Of a DNA stretch of 25,095 nucleotides, positions 6,299-15,730 are shown piece after piece (the stretch's first letter is position 1; each line of letters begins with the position of its first letter). Below the pieces are notes generated by a model that saw nothing but the letters and a program-made list of their open reading frames with translations, had not been told where the DNA came from and did no database searches. Source of the DNA: CAYWWY01 sp964580185 (lineage in GTDB: Bacteria > Thermotogota > Thermotogae > MWEM01); contig CAZOJQ010000040.1 in the NCBI GenBank assembly GCA_964580185.1, forward strand, positions 1 to 25,095. Reading direction: 5' to 3'. The translations under genes were made by a program, and so were the position numbers.

Positions 6299-7412
6299 TT
6301 GCCAAGAGGGGTGTCATTCGGATCAGTGTTTTATACAAATCTGTTTGAAAGTAATTCACAGTCAGTACGATACACAGATGCACAGGAGACATAAGAACTC
6401 CAGCTACCGCTCCAAAATACAACCACAAAGGATCTGCGCCCAAAACCAGAAGCAAAGGGGCAGAGATTCCAATGGCGCTTTGGGTGATACCTGTGGCTAG
6501 TCCTATTAAAAAGGGCAATAGGAAAGTAAGTACACTCAAGTTCAACCCCAATTGCTGTAAGTCTATCGCAATATCTGCAGCAAGTTGAACATGTTCCAGA
6601 TAGGCTTTATAGGAAAAAAAAGAAAAGAGCAAAAAGAATACGGGGAAACGCTTGACGGTTTTTTTTATCGACGGAATCAATGAGTGAGATCGCAAACAAA
6701 AATAGACCCCTACAGTAATCAAAAGAGCAAGATACCCCTCCATTCGGAATGCGAGAATGAATACCCCTGTGATCGCAATCACAAGCAAAACCCACAATCC
6801 CTTCAGGGAATGCCAGTGGGTCTTTTTCATTTTTGGGAAAGAAAATCCGTTTAAGTAGATCCACCCGCCAACGACCGCTGTGAGAAAGATAGGGAAGGCT
6901 TGGATCGAAAAGGATGCCATATTGATGGAAGCCAATGAGCAAATAATTATCAAAGCAGGATACAAGGGCCAAAAAAACTCAACAGCGTGTCTGAACCAGA
7001 AGTTGGCCAGCACAAGATACTCGCTGGGAGAGTCTTTCCCGACCATCTTCACAATGGGTGCTGTGAACATTGCTCCACCAGGCATGGGCAAGAAACCGAT
7101 CATTAATGGCATAAAAGCAACGGATGTTTTTGGGTCAAAAAGATTTTGAACAGATTGGGAGAATTTTTGATCATCTCGTGAGTGCGAAAGGCCTTCGCTA
7201 AACAGAAAGATCAGAAAAACCGGAATTACCGATCGATACAAAGCGATATCCGAAAAAGGTTCTATTAAGCTCAAACAAAGGGCATTGCCATCCCAACGAA
7301 AAACGATCACAATCATAATTGCGGCGAAAACTGCAATAAAGATCGATCGGGTCAATTTCTGAACCAGAACAAGAACGAATAGAGACATCAAAATGATTGC
7401 GAAAGACAACAA
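6258..7412 (-). CDS. DUF401 family integral membrane protein, putative permease
   Basis: This strongly hydrophobic protein of 384 residues has about ten likely membrane segments. The segment MPLMIGFLPMPGGAMFTAPI (101-120) is the conserved signature I associate with DUF401, a family of uncharacterised permease-like proteins related to anion and gluconate-type transporters. A second glycine-rich stretch (FLIGLATGITQSAIG) in the C-terminal half suggests the usual two-half transporter layout. The substrate is unknown. The proposed TTG start follows AAGG by about 10 nt, with an ATG eight codons further in as an alternative. It follows ispG by 13 nt, is the last gene of the leftward run, and ends inside the tail of the convergent ribonuclease-domain gene. 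I see no terminator hairpin after it. Confidence 0.72.
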   Translation of the reverse strand: MLSFAIILMSLFVLVLVQKLTRSIFIAVFAAIMIVIVFRWDGNALCLSLIEPFSDIALYRSVIPVFLIFLFSEGLSHSRDDQKFSQSVQNLFDPKTSVAFMPLMIGFLPMPGGAMFTAPIVKMVGKDSPSEYLVLANFWFRHAVEFFWPLYPALIIICSLASINMASFSIQAFPIFLTAVVGGWIYLNGFSFPKMKKTHWHSLKGLWVLLVIAITGVFILAFRMEGYLALLITVGVYFCLRSHSLIPSIKKTVKRFPVFFLLFSFFSYKAYLEHVQLAADIAIDLQQLGLNLSVLTFLLPFLIGLATGITQSAIGISAPLLLVLGADPLWLYFGAVAGVLMSPVHLCIVLTVNYFQTDLYKTLIRMTPLLATTGLVAFLISYLT

Positions 7413-7425
7413 AAATCACCAGGCC

Positions 7426-8481
7426 TTAGGTACGTTCGCGGATAACGTCTTCTAGCAGATCAAAAAAACGATTCCATAACTGATCTTTGGTATATGTGGC
7501 AACAATCTTTCCTTTCCGAAAGATCACTCCTCCTTGTTTTGTTCCGGCGATTCCAACATCCGCTTCTTTGCCTTCCCCTATACCATTTACTGCGCACCCC
7601 ATTACTGCAACGGTTATCGATACATCACAAAACGCAAGAAAAGCTTCGATCTGATTTGCCCATTCTTCAACAGGAGCATTGGTCCTTCCACAGGTAGGGC
7701 AAGCAATAACGGTAGGACACTTTTTTAAGCCCAAAGAACCCAGAAGGGTCTTCGCCGCGCGGACTTCATGAATCGGGTCTCCAGTGATCGAATAACGAAT
7801 GGTGTCTCCTATCCCTTCCTGTAATAGACTTCCAATCAATATGCTGGATTTTACTAATGAAGAGAAAAGGGTACCCGCTTCTGTCAAACCGATATGGAGC
7901 GGATATAAACACTGACTTGCAACGGATCGCGTCGCTTCCAGTGTTTGTTGGATATCTGAAGCCTTAACCGCCACAATGATTTGGTCGAAACCGACTTCTT
8001 CTAAAATGCGCACTTCTCTCATTGCAGCTTCTGCAAGAGCTTCCGCTTTGGGTAAATGAGAAAGATCTTTAGGAAGCGAACCCGCATTGGCTCCAACTCG
8101 TATGGATACTCCCATTCTCTTGGCTACAATCGCAATGTCCCGAATCCGTTTCGCGTTTGTTATATTGCCGGGATTCAAGCGGATTTTTGGGACTCCCCGT
8201 TGAATCGCTTCTAAAGCAATTTTGTAGTCATAATGAACATCAGCAATCAAAGGGATTGGATTGGTCCGTTCCAAAACTTCTGGTAAGAGCTCGAGCGACT
8301 CTCGATCAGGCAATGCAATCCGTACTAAATCAGCTCCAAATTGATTGAGTCGGTGGATTTGGGCTACGCAAGCAGATGGGTTTGATACGGGCACTGTGCA
8401 CATTGACTGAATCGCAATCGGGTGATCCCCACCGATTATTATGGATCCAACAGGAATTGGATTGCTCAATCTCCGTTTCAA
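7426..8481 (-). CDS. ispG: 4-hydroxy-3-methylbut-2-en-1-yl diphosphate synthase (flavodoxin)
   Basis: IspG (GcpE) performs the penultimate step of the MEP isoprenoid pathway, converting MEcPP to HMBPP with a [4Fe-4S] cluster. The 351-residue length is typical of the bacterial single-barrel form. The barrel opens with PIAIQSM (21-27) and contains LIADVHYDY (78-86) and KIRLNPGN (99-106). The C-terminal Fe-S domain has Cys261 and Cys264 (CPTCGRT), Cys296 (MGCAVNG), and Glu303 (GIGE) as the likely fourth ligand. The TTG start is the best choice: an in-frame stop lies six codons upstream, and AGGGTG (8493-8498) is the candidate ribosome site. It sits 36 nt after thrS. No other MEP gene is in the window. 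Confidence 0.95.
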   Translation of the reverse strand: MKRRLSNPIPVGSIIIGGDHPIAIQSMCTVPVSNPSACVAQIHRLNQFGADLVRIALPDRESLELLPEVLERTNPIPLIADVHYDYKIALEAIQRGVPKIRLNPGNITNAKRIRDIAIVAKRMGVSIRVGANAGSLPKDLSHLPKAEALAEAAMREVRILEEVGFDQIIVAVKASDIQQTLEATRSVASQCLYPLHIGLTEAGTLFSSLVKSSILIGSLLQEGIGDTIRYSITGDPIHEVRAAKTLLGSLGLKKCPTVIACPTCGRTNAPVEEWANQIEAFLAFCDVSITVAVMGCAVNGIGEGKEADVGIAGTKQGGVIFRKGKIVATYTKDQLWNRFFDLLEDVIRERT

Positions 8482-8517
8482 AAGACGATCATCACCCTAT
8501 ACCCCGAACCCTCGAAA

Positions 8518-10488
8518 TTATGAAGAAAAAGCGGAGCTCAAGAGATACGTATCGATTTCAGCAGTCATTTTCTCAATGATCTCTTCCAAAGGCTTTGGGC
8601 CAATATCTGTCCCGCAACGCAAACGGACCGCTGCGGTTTGGTCTTTTGTTTCCATGTCACCCACAACAAGCATATATGGGATCTTCTGTAGTTGAGCCTC
8701 TCTGATCTTATAGGAGATTTTGCGCGGTTTGTCATCCACTTCGGCCCGGATGCCAGCTAGTTCCAATTTGTTTTTGTACGAATAACACTGCTCATTATGT
8801 CGATCCGCGATGGGTAAAAGGACCGCTTGCGTTGGAGCCAGCCAAAGAGGGAAGGCACCCGCGAAATGTTCGATTAACACCCCAAAGATCCGTTCTAACG
8901 CACCCAATACCGTTCGATGAATCATAACGGGGCGTTCTTCTTCATTATTGCTCGTGATATACGTAAGGTCAAACCTCTGCGGCATCTGGAAATCAAGCTG
9001 GACTGTTGCGCACTGCCAGGTTCTGCCAATAGAATCACGAATATGGTAGTCGATTTTCGGCCCGTAGAAAGCACCGTCCCCTTCATTAACACGGTATGGG
9101 ATCGAAGCTTCTTCAAGAGCATCCGTAAGCGCTTGTGTCGCAATATCCCATTGATCGATTGTTCCCATAAAGTCTACTGGGCGGGTACTCAATTCCACTT
9201 GGTAGGAAAACCCAAAAACCCGATACATCCTGTCAACTAGGTGAATAACTCCCAGAAGCTCATCCTTCATCTGATTGGTCGTACAAAAGATATGGGCATC
9301 ATCTTGAGTGATGGCCCGAACCCGAAACAGACCATGCAGAACACCACTACGCTCGTAGCGGTGTACTTTTCCGATCTCGCACATTCGGATGGGCAAATCT
9401 CGGTAACTTACCGTTCCATTTTGATAGATTTGTATATGTCCTGGGCAGTTCATCGGTTTGATCGCATAGGTTTGATCGTCTTTTTCTACGAAATACATGT
9501 TCTCACGGAAGTGATCCCAGTGTCCAGATTGGTGCCACAGCTTCTCATGTAGAATTAACGGGGTCATTACCTCCTGATAGCCTGCTTCTTTATGCATCTT
9601 CCTCCACATTTCCAGCAATGCCTGAATCGCAATGACTCCTTTTGGCAAGAAGGTTGGCATACCCGCTGCCGTATCGGTCTGAATCATAAAAAGACCCAGA
9701 TTCGGTCCAAGCTTCCGGTGGTCTCTCCGTTTGGCTTCTTCTAACATATCTAAATGGGTTTCCAATGCCTCTTTGGATGGGAAAACCGTTCCATAAATCC
9801 GCTGAAGCATCGGTTTTTTTTCGTCTCCATGCCAATAAGCTCCCGCAAGAGAGAGCAATTTAAAGTGTTTGATTTTCCCTGTAGATGGCATGTGTGGGCC
9901 GCGGCAAAGATCGATGAATTCTCCTTGGCGATAGAAGGTAATCCGTTCGCCTTCTGCCAACTCTTGAATCAACTCAACCTTGAAGGTTTGGTCCTGATCC
10001 TTCATCAATTGAATGGCCTCGTCTTTAGTAAGTTCAAATCGTTCCAAAGGCAAGTCTTCTTCGATGATCCTCTTCATTTCTTTTTCAATCAGAGGTAGAT
10101 CCTCTTCTTTGATCTTCCCGTCCGTTAAGAGAATATCGTAGTAAAAACCATCTTCGATTGTCGGACCGATGCCCAAACGAACATTGGAAGATCCAAAGAT
10201 TCGTTCCACCGCTTGTGCCATAATATGAGCCATCGTATGCCGATAAAAAGTAGTCGCTACATCATCCTCCTTCTTTAGTAAAACAAGATCCACAATTTCG
10301 TCTGGCCCTTTTTTCCCAAAAGAGCTTATTGGCCGGGAAAGATCCCCAGGTTCTCCATTGATCAAGGCGCCAATCACGCTTTTTGCCAGTCCTTTGGAAA
10401 CGCCTTCAGCAATTGACAAGGGAGTCTCTGTTCCTTCATACACTCGGATTGCTCCGTCAGGAAATCGTACTTGTACTTCTTGGGACAT
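8518..10488 (-). CDS. thrS: Threonyl-tRNA synthetase
   Basis: This class II synthetase charges tRNA-Thr in the cytoplasm. Its 656 residues show a TGS domain (about 1-65) and an editing SAD domain with His84, His88, Cys195 and His199 (HTMAH and CRGPH). The catalytic core holds zinc ligands Cys348 (NCPGH), His399 and His524, motif 2 around VHRYERSG (375-382), and motif 3 HRTVLGALER (524-533). The C-terminal anticodon-binding domain covers about 550-645. All key residues for both charging and proofreading are present. The ATG is preceded by a strong GGAGGT (10497-10502). Many Firmicutes thrS genes have a T-box leader, but here only 32 nt separate it from kdd, so none fits. Transcription presumably comes from upstream genes. 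Confidence 0.97.
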   Translation of the reverse strand: MSQEVQVRFPDGAIRVYEGTETPLSIAEGVSKGLAKSVIGALINGEPGDLSRPISSFGKKGPDEIVDLVLLKKEDDVATTFYRHTMAHIMAQAVERIFGSSNVRLGIGPTIEDGFYYDILLTDGKIKEEDLPLIEKEMKRIIEEDLPLERFELTKDEAIQLMKDQDQTFKVELIQELAEGERITFYRQGEFIDLCRGPHMPSTGKIKHFKLLSLAGAYWHGDEKKPMLQRIYGTVFPSKEALETHLDMLEEAKRRDHRKLGPNLGLFMIQTDTAAGMPTFLPKGVIAIQALLEMWRKMHKEAGYQEVMTPLILHEKLWHQSGHWDHFRENMYFVEKDDQTYAIKPMNCPGHIQIYQNGTVSYRDLPIRMCEIGKVHRYERSGVLHGLFRVRAITQDDAHIFCTTNQMKDELLGVIHLVDRMYRVFGFSYQVELSTRPVDFMGTIDQWDIATQALTDALEEASIPYRVNEGDGAFYGPKIDYHIRDSIGRTWQCATVQLDFQMPQRFDLTYITSNNEEERPVMIHRTVLGALERIFGVLIEHFAGAFPLWLAPTQAVLLPIADRHNEQCYSYKNKLELAGIRAEVDDKPRKISYKIREAQLQKIPYMLVVGDMETKDQTAAVRLRCGTDIGPKPLEEIIEKMTAEIDTYLLSSAFSS

Positions 10489-10520
10489 GTGAACCTACCT
10501 CCTTTCCACAAAAATGAGAA

Positions 10521-11576
10521 TCATCCATATCTTTTTTCGAACAACTGTCTGATACCCAGATTTTCTCGAACGATATCAAGCGCGTATTGCGCGTGTTCTT
10601 TCGCATATCCATTCCCGATGATCATATCAAGGTCTTTACCAACACCTTCCGCTCCCAAAGCAGCTTTAGTAAAACTCGTAGCCATTGAAAAGAAATAGAC
10701 CTTTCCATGATTGCGCGTTGAAAGAATACAGCCCATCTCTGAATTGGGTGCATTGACAACGTTGATCGTTACATCTGCCAGGTTTCCTGAAGTGGAAAGA
10801 GCTACGTTTCGGAACACATCCAGCGCTTGCGTTGCATCAACTGTTAGGATCTGATCGCAAACCTTTAGTTGTTCCAGTTCATTTCGGTTGTCTGTTTCAT
10901 GGATCAACCCAATTACTCGGCCGATGGACCCAGTCATTTTCCTGGCAACATACGAGCAAAGAATTCCCGACTTTCCAGCAGCACCAATGATCAAGACCGT
11001 ATCCCCTGGACGAACCAGGCGAGCGGTTTGAATCGGGGCACCTGCGACATCCAATATTGAAAGAGCTAGGGGCTCGCTTAGGTCTGATGGGAGCTTTGCT
11101 AAAACACCACTCTCAAAGAGAACCGCTTTGCCCGTTATCTCCACCTGATCTCTGTCCAAGTAGACTTTTTGGATTTGATCGATCCGAAGGGGGGTTAATG
11201 AAAGCGACACCAACGTGGCAACTTTGTCTCCAATCGACACGCCTTTTTCTGCAGATACCTTCGAAGAAATCCGAGAGATTTGGCCGATCAGCATCCCTCC
11301 AGAACCGGTAACTGGGTTGTGCATTTTCCCTCGAGTATGAACGATTTCTTGGATTTTCTTGCCCACAAGGATTTCCCGTTCTTGATCAGACACCCCTTCA
11401 CCGCATTCTTCAAGGATTTGCCGAAAAGAGGCTGAATCAATGTTCAATCGAAGAACATCAATCATAATTTCTTGATCGAATTCGTAACTCATATCATTAT
11501 CCAGTTTCCAGGCTGGTTGTGGCAGTACTCCTTTCGGTTCAACAACTCGGTGTGTACCATAAGGACAAACGTTCAT
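10521..11576 (-). CDS. kdd: L-erythro-3,5-diaminohexanoate dehydrogenase
   Basis: Kdd oxidatively deaminates (3S,5S)-3,5-diaminohexanoate to 5-amino-3-oxohexanoate, using NAD(P)+, in the lysine fermentation pathway. The 351-residue protein shows features I associate with the family: an N-terminal VVEPKGVLPQPA segment, HNPVTGSGGMLIG (86-98), and a Rossmann motif VLIIGAAGKSG (194-204), within an overall medium-chain-dehydrogenase layout. A TTG one codon upstream (11579) is an alternative start; AAAGGAG (11588-11594) can serve either. The other pathway genes (kamA, kamDE, kce, kal) are absent here. In fermenters I know of they are usually clustered with kdd, so this copy sits in an unusual place, between a secreted isomerase gene and thrS. 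The name is well supported by sequence; participation in lysine fermentation here is inferred. Confidence 0.87.
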   Translation of the reverse strand: MNVCPYGTHRVVEPKGVLPQPAWKLDNDMSYEFDQEIMIDVLRLNIDSASFRQILEECGEGVSDQEREILVGKKIQEIVHTRGKMHNPVTGSGGMLIGQISRISSKVSAEKGVSIGDKVATLVSLSLTPLRIDQIQKVYLDRDQVEITGKAVLFESGVLAKLPSDLSEPLALSILDVAGAPIQTARLVRPGDTVLIIGAAGKSGILCSYVARKMTGSIGRVIGLIHETDNRNELEQLKVCDQILTVDATQALDVFRNVALSTSGNLADVTINVVNAPNSEMGCILSTRNHGKVYFFSMATSFTKAALGAEGVGKDLDMIIGNGYAKEHAQYALDIVRENLGIRQLFEKRYG

Positions 11577-11599
11577 CAAAAACCAACTCCTTTCAGAAA

Positions 11600-12604
11600 C
11601 TAGAATAGGATCTCAATCAAAGCTTTTTCAACATAATAATCAAACTGATTCTGGAGCCATTCTTGCCAAAGCATGAATCGTTTTTCCAAGATGATCGCTT
11701 CTCGAATTTCTTCTTCACGGTTCTGCTGACCATAGTCTCCTCCGCGAAATGCTTTTGCTTTCAGGATATGATAACCCAAGGGCGTTTGTACGGGTCCAAC
11801 AACAGTTCCCGCTGGATATGAGAAGATCACATCAAACTGACTAAAGACTCCTTGGTCCAACCAACCCAAATCACCACCGGAACCTCTGGTGAGTTCATCT
11901 TGTGAATAGATTCTCGCTGCTTCTTCAAAACTTACCTCATTCAATGCGTCCATCACTTGAAAGGCCTCAATATGAGTTTCTACCAAGATATGATAGATAT
12001 GAGCTGAACGATTTCCGACGATCAGTTCTGAGTTATGAGCGATATATTTATTGATTTCATCTTGTGACACAGCAGGTTCTTGGATTAGGGTTTCCATGAG
12101 CCGTATGTTGGTCAAAACCAATCTTCTTTGAAATGCCAAATACATCTTATAGTCATCCAGAGACTCATATCCCTGGAGCATCATGTAGTTTTCAAACTCT
12201 TTGAGCGTAACACCTGTCGCATCTAGGACTTCATCCAGGTAGTTGAGAACAAATAACTGAACCTCGTTTTCTGAAACGCCGACTCCTTTGGTTTCGGCTA
12301 AATCAAAAAGGACGTAGGCCCGGATGATTTGGTCCAAAATCCGTTCTTTATACGCGATGAGAAAGTCATATCCCCGATCAGTTCCAAGAAGAGTTTCATA
12401 GAAAGGAATATTGTCTTGCTTGATTCGCAACAAAGTAATAGGCAAGCGAGCTTCCACTTCCAGCAATCTTCCTGTGATCGGTCGACCATTCACCCTTGCG
12501 ACGATCATTTCTGGCGATACGCTTAGTTTTCCCGGATTAGCAATCCCTGATCCCGAGAGGAATAGGATCATTAGTACCACAAACAGAGGGGTGGTTTTTT
12601 TCAT
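11600..12604 (-). CDS. Secreted SurA/PpiC-type peptidyl-prolyl cis-trans isomerase
   Basis: This is probably a folding factor for exported proteins. A Sec signal peptide is evident (MKKTTPLFVVLMILFLSGSG, cleavage likely after GIA at 20-22). There is no lipobox cysteine, so it is soluble or loosely bound, unlike lipoprotein PrsA. Residues about 33-170 resemble the helical SurA-type N-terminal chaperone domain. The parvulin domain spans about 200-288 with HIYHILVET, SGGDLGWLDQG (242-252) and a terminal PLGYHILKAK (275-284). Total length is 334 residues. The ATG is preceded by AAGGAGGAG at 5 nt. It lies 15 nt after the Wzy/WaaL-like gene, so its client could be an envelope protein, but this is not shown. 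Confidence 0.87.
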   Translation of the reverse strand: MKKTTPLFVVLMILFLSGSGIANPGKLSVSPEMIVARVNGRPITGRLLEVEARLPITLLRIKQDNIPFYETLLGTDRGYDFLIAYKERILDQIIRAYVLFDLAETKGVGVSENEVQLFVLNYLDEVLDATGVTLKEFENYMMLQGYESLDDYKMYLAFQRRLVLTNIRLMETLIQEPAVSQDEINKYIAHNSELIVGNRSAHIYHILVETHIEAFQVMDALNEVSFEEAARIYSQDELTRGSGGDLGWLDQGVFSQFDVIFSYPAGTVVGPVQTPLGYHILKAKAFRGGDYGQQNREEEIREAIILEKRFMLWQEWLQNQFDYYVEKALIEILF

Positions 12605-12619
12605 TCTTCTCCTCCTTCA

Positions 12620-15600
12620 CTACCATTGGTTTTGCGCTTGATGTAATGCTTTCATGATTTGCTCATATGTGATAGAATCGTTTTGTTCCTTGGTCAAATG
12701 ATTTTTTCTCCATCCATCCAAAAAGACGATTTCAAATTCGCGGCGGTTTTCTGCAGATTCATATGTATCAATCACTTGGGCAAGAAACTCTTGACGTTTT
12801 GCTCGAATATCCTCATAATTCCTGATGAAAATCTGAAGTTGTTCTTCTTGATCAGCATTCAAGAGTGGACTTTCAGCAGCTGCCTCTTTAATTACTAAGT
12901 AAATGGGCTCCATCATGGCAACGATATCATCAAGAACTGTTACCGCTTCCTGAATCATCTTTTCCTTGACCAATGCGTCAGCGATTTGCCGATAGATAGC
13001 GACAATATCGTTCGGAACACCAGGCCTGTTTTGCCGAATCATCCATTTGCTAGCCCAAACTCGTTTTTCCGATACTTCTTTAACTTTAAGGTACACTTCC
13101 GAAATTGGCTTGGCGCCTACCAAATGCTCGATATACTCTCGGTATAATTGTTCCTGATCGGCAAACATATTCCAATTTCCGGGCATAATGAAGATCGCTT
13201 GGTCAAACCATTCTTGGAATGACTGGAAGTATTCTTCGGATAACAGATAATGGTTTTGTTGCAACACTCCGATTTCATCCGCAAATTCGGGGTATTTTCC
13301 TGCAATCTGTCTATAGGTATTGGATTGATTAATCAAAATGTTTCGGAGGGTTAAAAATGTTTGTCCAGCCATTTTGTAAGCATTCTTTTCGTTAAAGCTC
13401 AAAAAGGTGGTTTCCAAATAATCAATTTGATCACGAAACCTTTGTCCATCGATCAAATTGGAAACCCGAAAATCGGATATCACTTGTTGGAGTGGATACC
13501 CAGCCTGAATAACCCTACGAATAACACTGAGATCGGCCATAAAGGGGAATGTACGAAATTGAGACTCAATGTACCTTGTGTCATCCCAACCGGTTCTAAG
13601 GATTTGATCCAAGACACTCAGGGGATCAGAGGCCGTATTGAAAGCAGTAAGTATTTCCTCTCTGCGGGTGGGAGAGGCCATCAGTAGTGAGAGATAGAAG
13701 GTGCTCTTTCCGTAGCAGTGTGTTGCGTCCAGACTCTTTAGGAAATACGCGCGCGCTTCATGAAACATTTGATGCGCTCCTAGAACCATTTGAGAAATTT
13801 CTCGCTCTGACTCTGTCAAAAGTCCGCGGAGTCTTTGTTCTTCTTGCCGGATCACATTCTCCAGTTCTTGGAGGAAGTTGACGCGCAATTGGGCTTCACG
13901 GGATTCGTCGATTAGGATATTCGGGTTTTCTTGCCGCACACGGTCCAGTCGGTGTGTTATATAGACCTCTGGTTGTAGAACAGAGTAGTTTTCTATTCGA
14001 GATTCAAGGTAGTTCATATGGGTTTCGATTTCTCGCTTTTTATCCAGGGCTTGTTGATACAATCGCTGATATTGAGAAATCCCCGAATAATACGAACTTC
14101 CTTGCTTAAAATACACTTCAGCGGATACGCTTTGCCATTTTAGGATCGTGGCAGAAAAACCCACGACGAGAAACAGGCAAAAAAACCCCATCATTACGGG
14201 GTACTTCAGGGTAAATACTTTACCAAGCCGATTTTTTTGGTTGAAATACCGACCCATGCCGATGGCGCTAAAGATAATTGCTAAGTATGCGTTGGGCAAC
14301 AAGTGGAGAGGAAATTCTGTTGCGCTGTGACCAAGCATTTGGATGAAACCAACTGCAATCATTGCCAAGAGGATTAAATCGTCTGGGTTTTTTAAATCCT
14401 TACGCATTTTGAAAAACAGAACCACCATACTAATCATAGTCAGTACGACGGAAATAATACCAAAAAGCCCCATCTCACTTAATACTTGGGCATAATCATT
14501 ATGGGTCCTTTTAAAATTGGACCATGCATCGATAAACTGAGGGAAGTCCTGTGTAGCAGCACCCATGTAGGTAACGGCATGAAGCTGATAGGTTCCAATA
14601 CCCGTACCGATAAAGGGGGCTTCCTTCCACTGATACACCGAAGAAAGACTGGCAAGAAATCGATGATTCCCCCCAGTCACTTGAAAACCATGCGCGTCGA
14701 AAATACTGAGCGTTCTTTCAGCCACACTGTATCCACCCGCAATGGGATTGTTGGGTATAGATAGAATCGCGATGAACAATACAGCCAAAACAATAACGAC
14801 CCATCTGAACGCATGACTGATTTCTTTGAGGAGATTAGCGGCGGATTTGGATTGGGAGGAGAGTTCCTGGTAGTCGTCGAAATCCGGATCTTGCTCTACC
14901 TTTCTCTTATTGACTGAGACGGAAGTGGTCTTTTTCGAAAAGAACCGAGGAATCGCAAAAACGAATCCAACGATCAGAAAACCCAAAATGAGAGAAAGAA
15001 AGACCCCGCGAGTTCCGGATAACAAGACAACGATTAGGAACATAGAAAAACAAACCAATGAAAAAACCTTGATTCCAATAATCCCTGCCAAATACTCTCG
15101 AACTCTTTGCCTGGATGGAATTTTCCAACCAAAATTGTAGCTAATCGCAAAATATACTGCGATGGGTAGAAGGGAAGCGAGGTAATCCGAAACAAAATTT
15201 ACATTTCCAATGGCAGCTTTCATTGCCATCTTTCCGCCCGCCCCATATGAACCCAGAAAAAAGGAGTTTCCAGTGTAGTAATTCATAAATGCCTCAATAG
15301 CAACCAAAAAACCGGAACACATAGCAGCAAACAATAGGTAGGTTACCTTACGCTTGGTATCAACAGCATTCGAAAGATAGATGACCATAAAGACGGTGAA
15401 AAACGCATATAACCCTATCTCGAGCGAGTAACGAAAATAATGGGGGTTTTGAGAGTAGACGGTTAGGGTGGATACCAATGCTGAGATCCCAAAGAATACC
15501 CATCCCCAATGCGGTAGAGCCATCTGGATTTTCATTTCGGCATTCTTCAGTACATGACGCAAGAAGTAGATACCGATAATGATCATCATAAAAATGAGCA

Positions 15601-15706
15601 GAAATCCGTACTTCGAGGTGCTGAACTCATATGTCAACAATGGATGAGCGAAAACAGAAATAAAGACAATACTGAAATAGAGAAACAGTCTTTCAAACAA
15701 CTGCAT
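12620..15706 (-). CDS. O-antigen ligase/polymerase-like (Wzy_C) membrane protein with a long C-terminal extracytoplasmic region
   Basis: The N-terminal half (about 1-490) has many membrane segments and the pattern of WaaL/Wzy/PglL-type glycan transferases: SGTRGVFLS (230-238), IGTGIGTYQL (366-374 region), the signature loop RTHNDYAQVLSEMG (400-413) and HSATEFPL (460-467). These enzymes act on the outer face of the membrane, joining lipid-linked glycans to an acceptor or to each other. A further membrane segment (about 503-522) is followed by about 500 residues of mostly helical, charged sequence, probably extracytoplasmic and possibly TPR-like or coiled coil. A soluble linker (about 255-300) interrupts the membrane part. 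At 1,028 residues it is more than twice the usual length. The ATG follows GGGGGGG closely. Whether it is a ligase, a polymerase or a protein glycosyltransferase cannot be decided from sequence. Confidence 0.75.
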   Translation of the reverse strand: MQLFERLFLYFSIVFISVFAHPLLTYEFSTSKYGFLLIFMMIIIGIYFLRHVLKNAEMKIQMALPHWGWVFFGISALVSTLTVYSQNPHYFRYSLEIGLYAFFTVFMVIYLSNAVDTKRKVTYLLFAAMCSGFLVAIEAFMNYYTGNSFFLGSYGAGGKMAMKAAIGNVNFVSDYLASLLPIAVYFAISYNFGWKIPSRQRVREYLAGIIGIKVFSLVCFSMFLIVVLLSGTRGVFLSLILGFLIVGFVFAIPRFFSKKTTSVSVNKRKVEQDPDFDDYQELSSQSKSAANLLKEISHAFRWVVIVLAVLFIAILSIPNNPIAGGYSVAERTLSIFDAHGFQVTGGNHRFLASLSSVYQWKEAPFIGTGIGTYQLHAVTYMGAATQDFPQFIDAWSNFKRTHNDYAQVLSEMGLFGIISVVLTMISMVVLFFKMRKDLKNPDDLILLAMIAVGFIQMLGHSATEFPLHLLPNAYLAIIFSAIGMGRYFNQKNRLGKVFTLKYPVMMGFFCLFLVVGFSATILKWQSVSAEVYFKQGSSYYSGISQYQRLYQQALDKKREIETHMNYLESRIENYSVLQPEVYITHRLDRVRQENPNILIDESREAQLRVNFLQELENVIRQEEQRLRGLLTESEREISQMVLGAHQMFHEARAYFLKSLDATHCYGKSTFYLSLLMASPTRREEILTAFNTASDPLSVLDQILRTGWDDTRYIESQFRTFPFMADLSVIRRVIQAGYPLQQVISDFRVSNLIDGQRFRDQIDYLETTFLSFNEKNAYKMAGQTFLTLRNILINQSNTYRQIAGKYPEFADEIGVLQQNHYLLSEEYFQSFQEWFDQAIFIMPGNWNMFADQEQLYREYIEHLVGAKPISEVYLKVKEVSEKRVWASKWMIRQNRPGVPNDIVAIYRQIADALVKEKMIQEAVTVLDDIVAMMEPIYLVIKEAAAESPLLNADQEEQLQIFIRNYEDIRAKRQEFLAQVIDTYESAENRREFEIVFLDGWRKNHLTKEQNDSITYEQIMKALHQAQNQW

Positions 15707-15730
15707 AGTACCCCCCCTTTACAATTGTTC

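Noticed and set aside
10489..10520. T-box leader before thrS
   Set aside because: Only 32 nt separate the genes, and no T-box consensus is present here or in the end of kdd.
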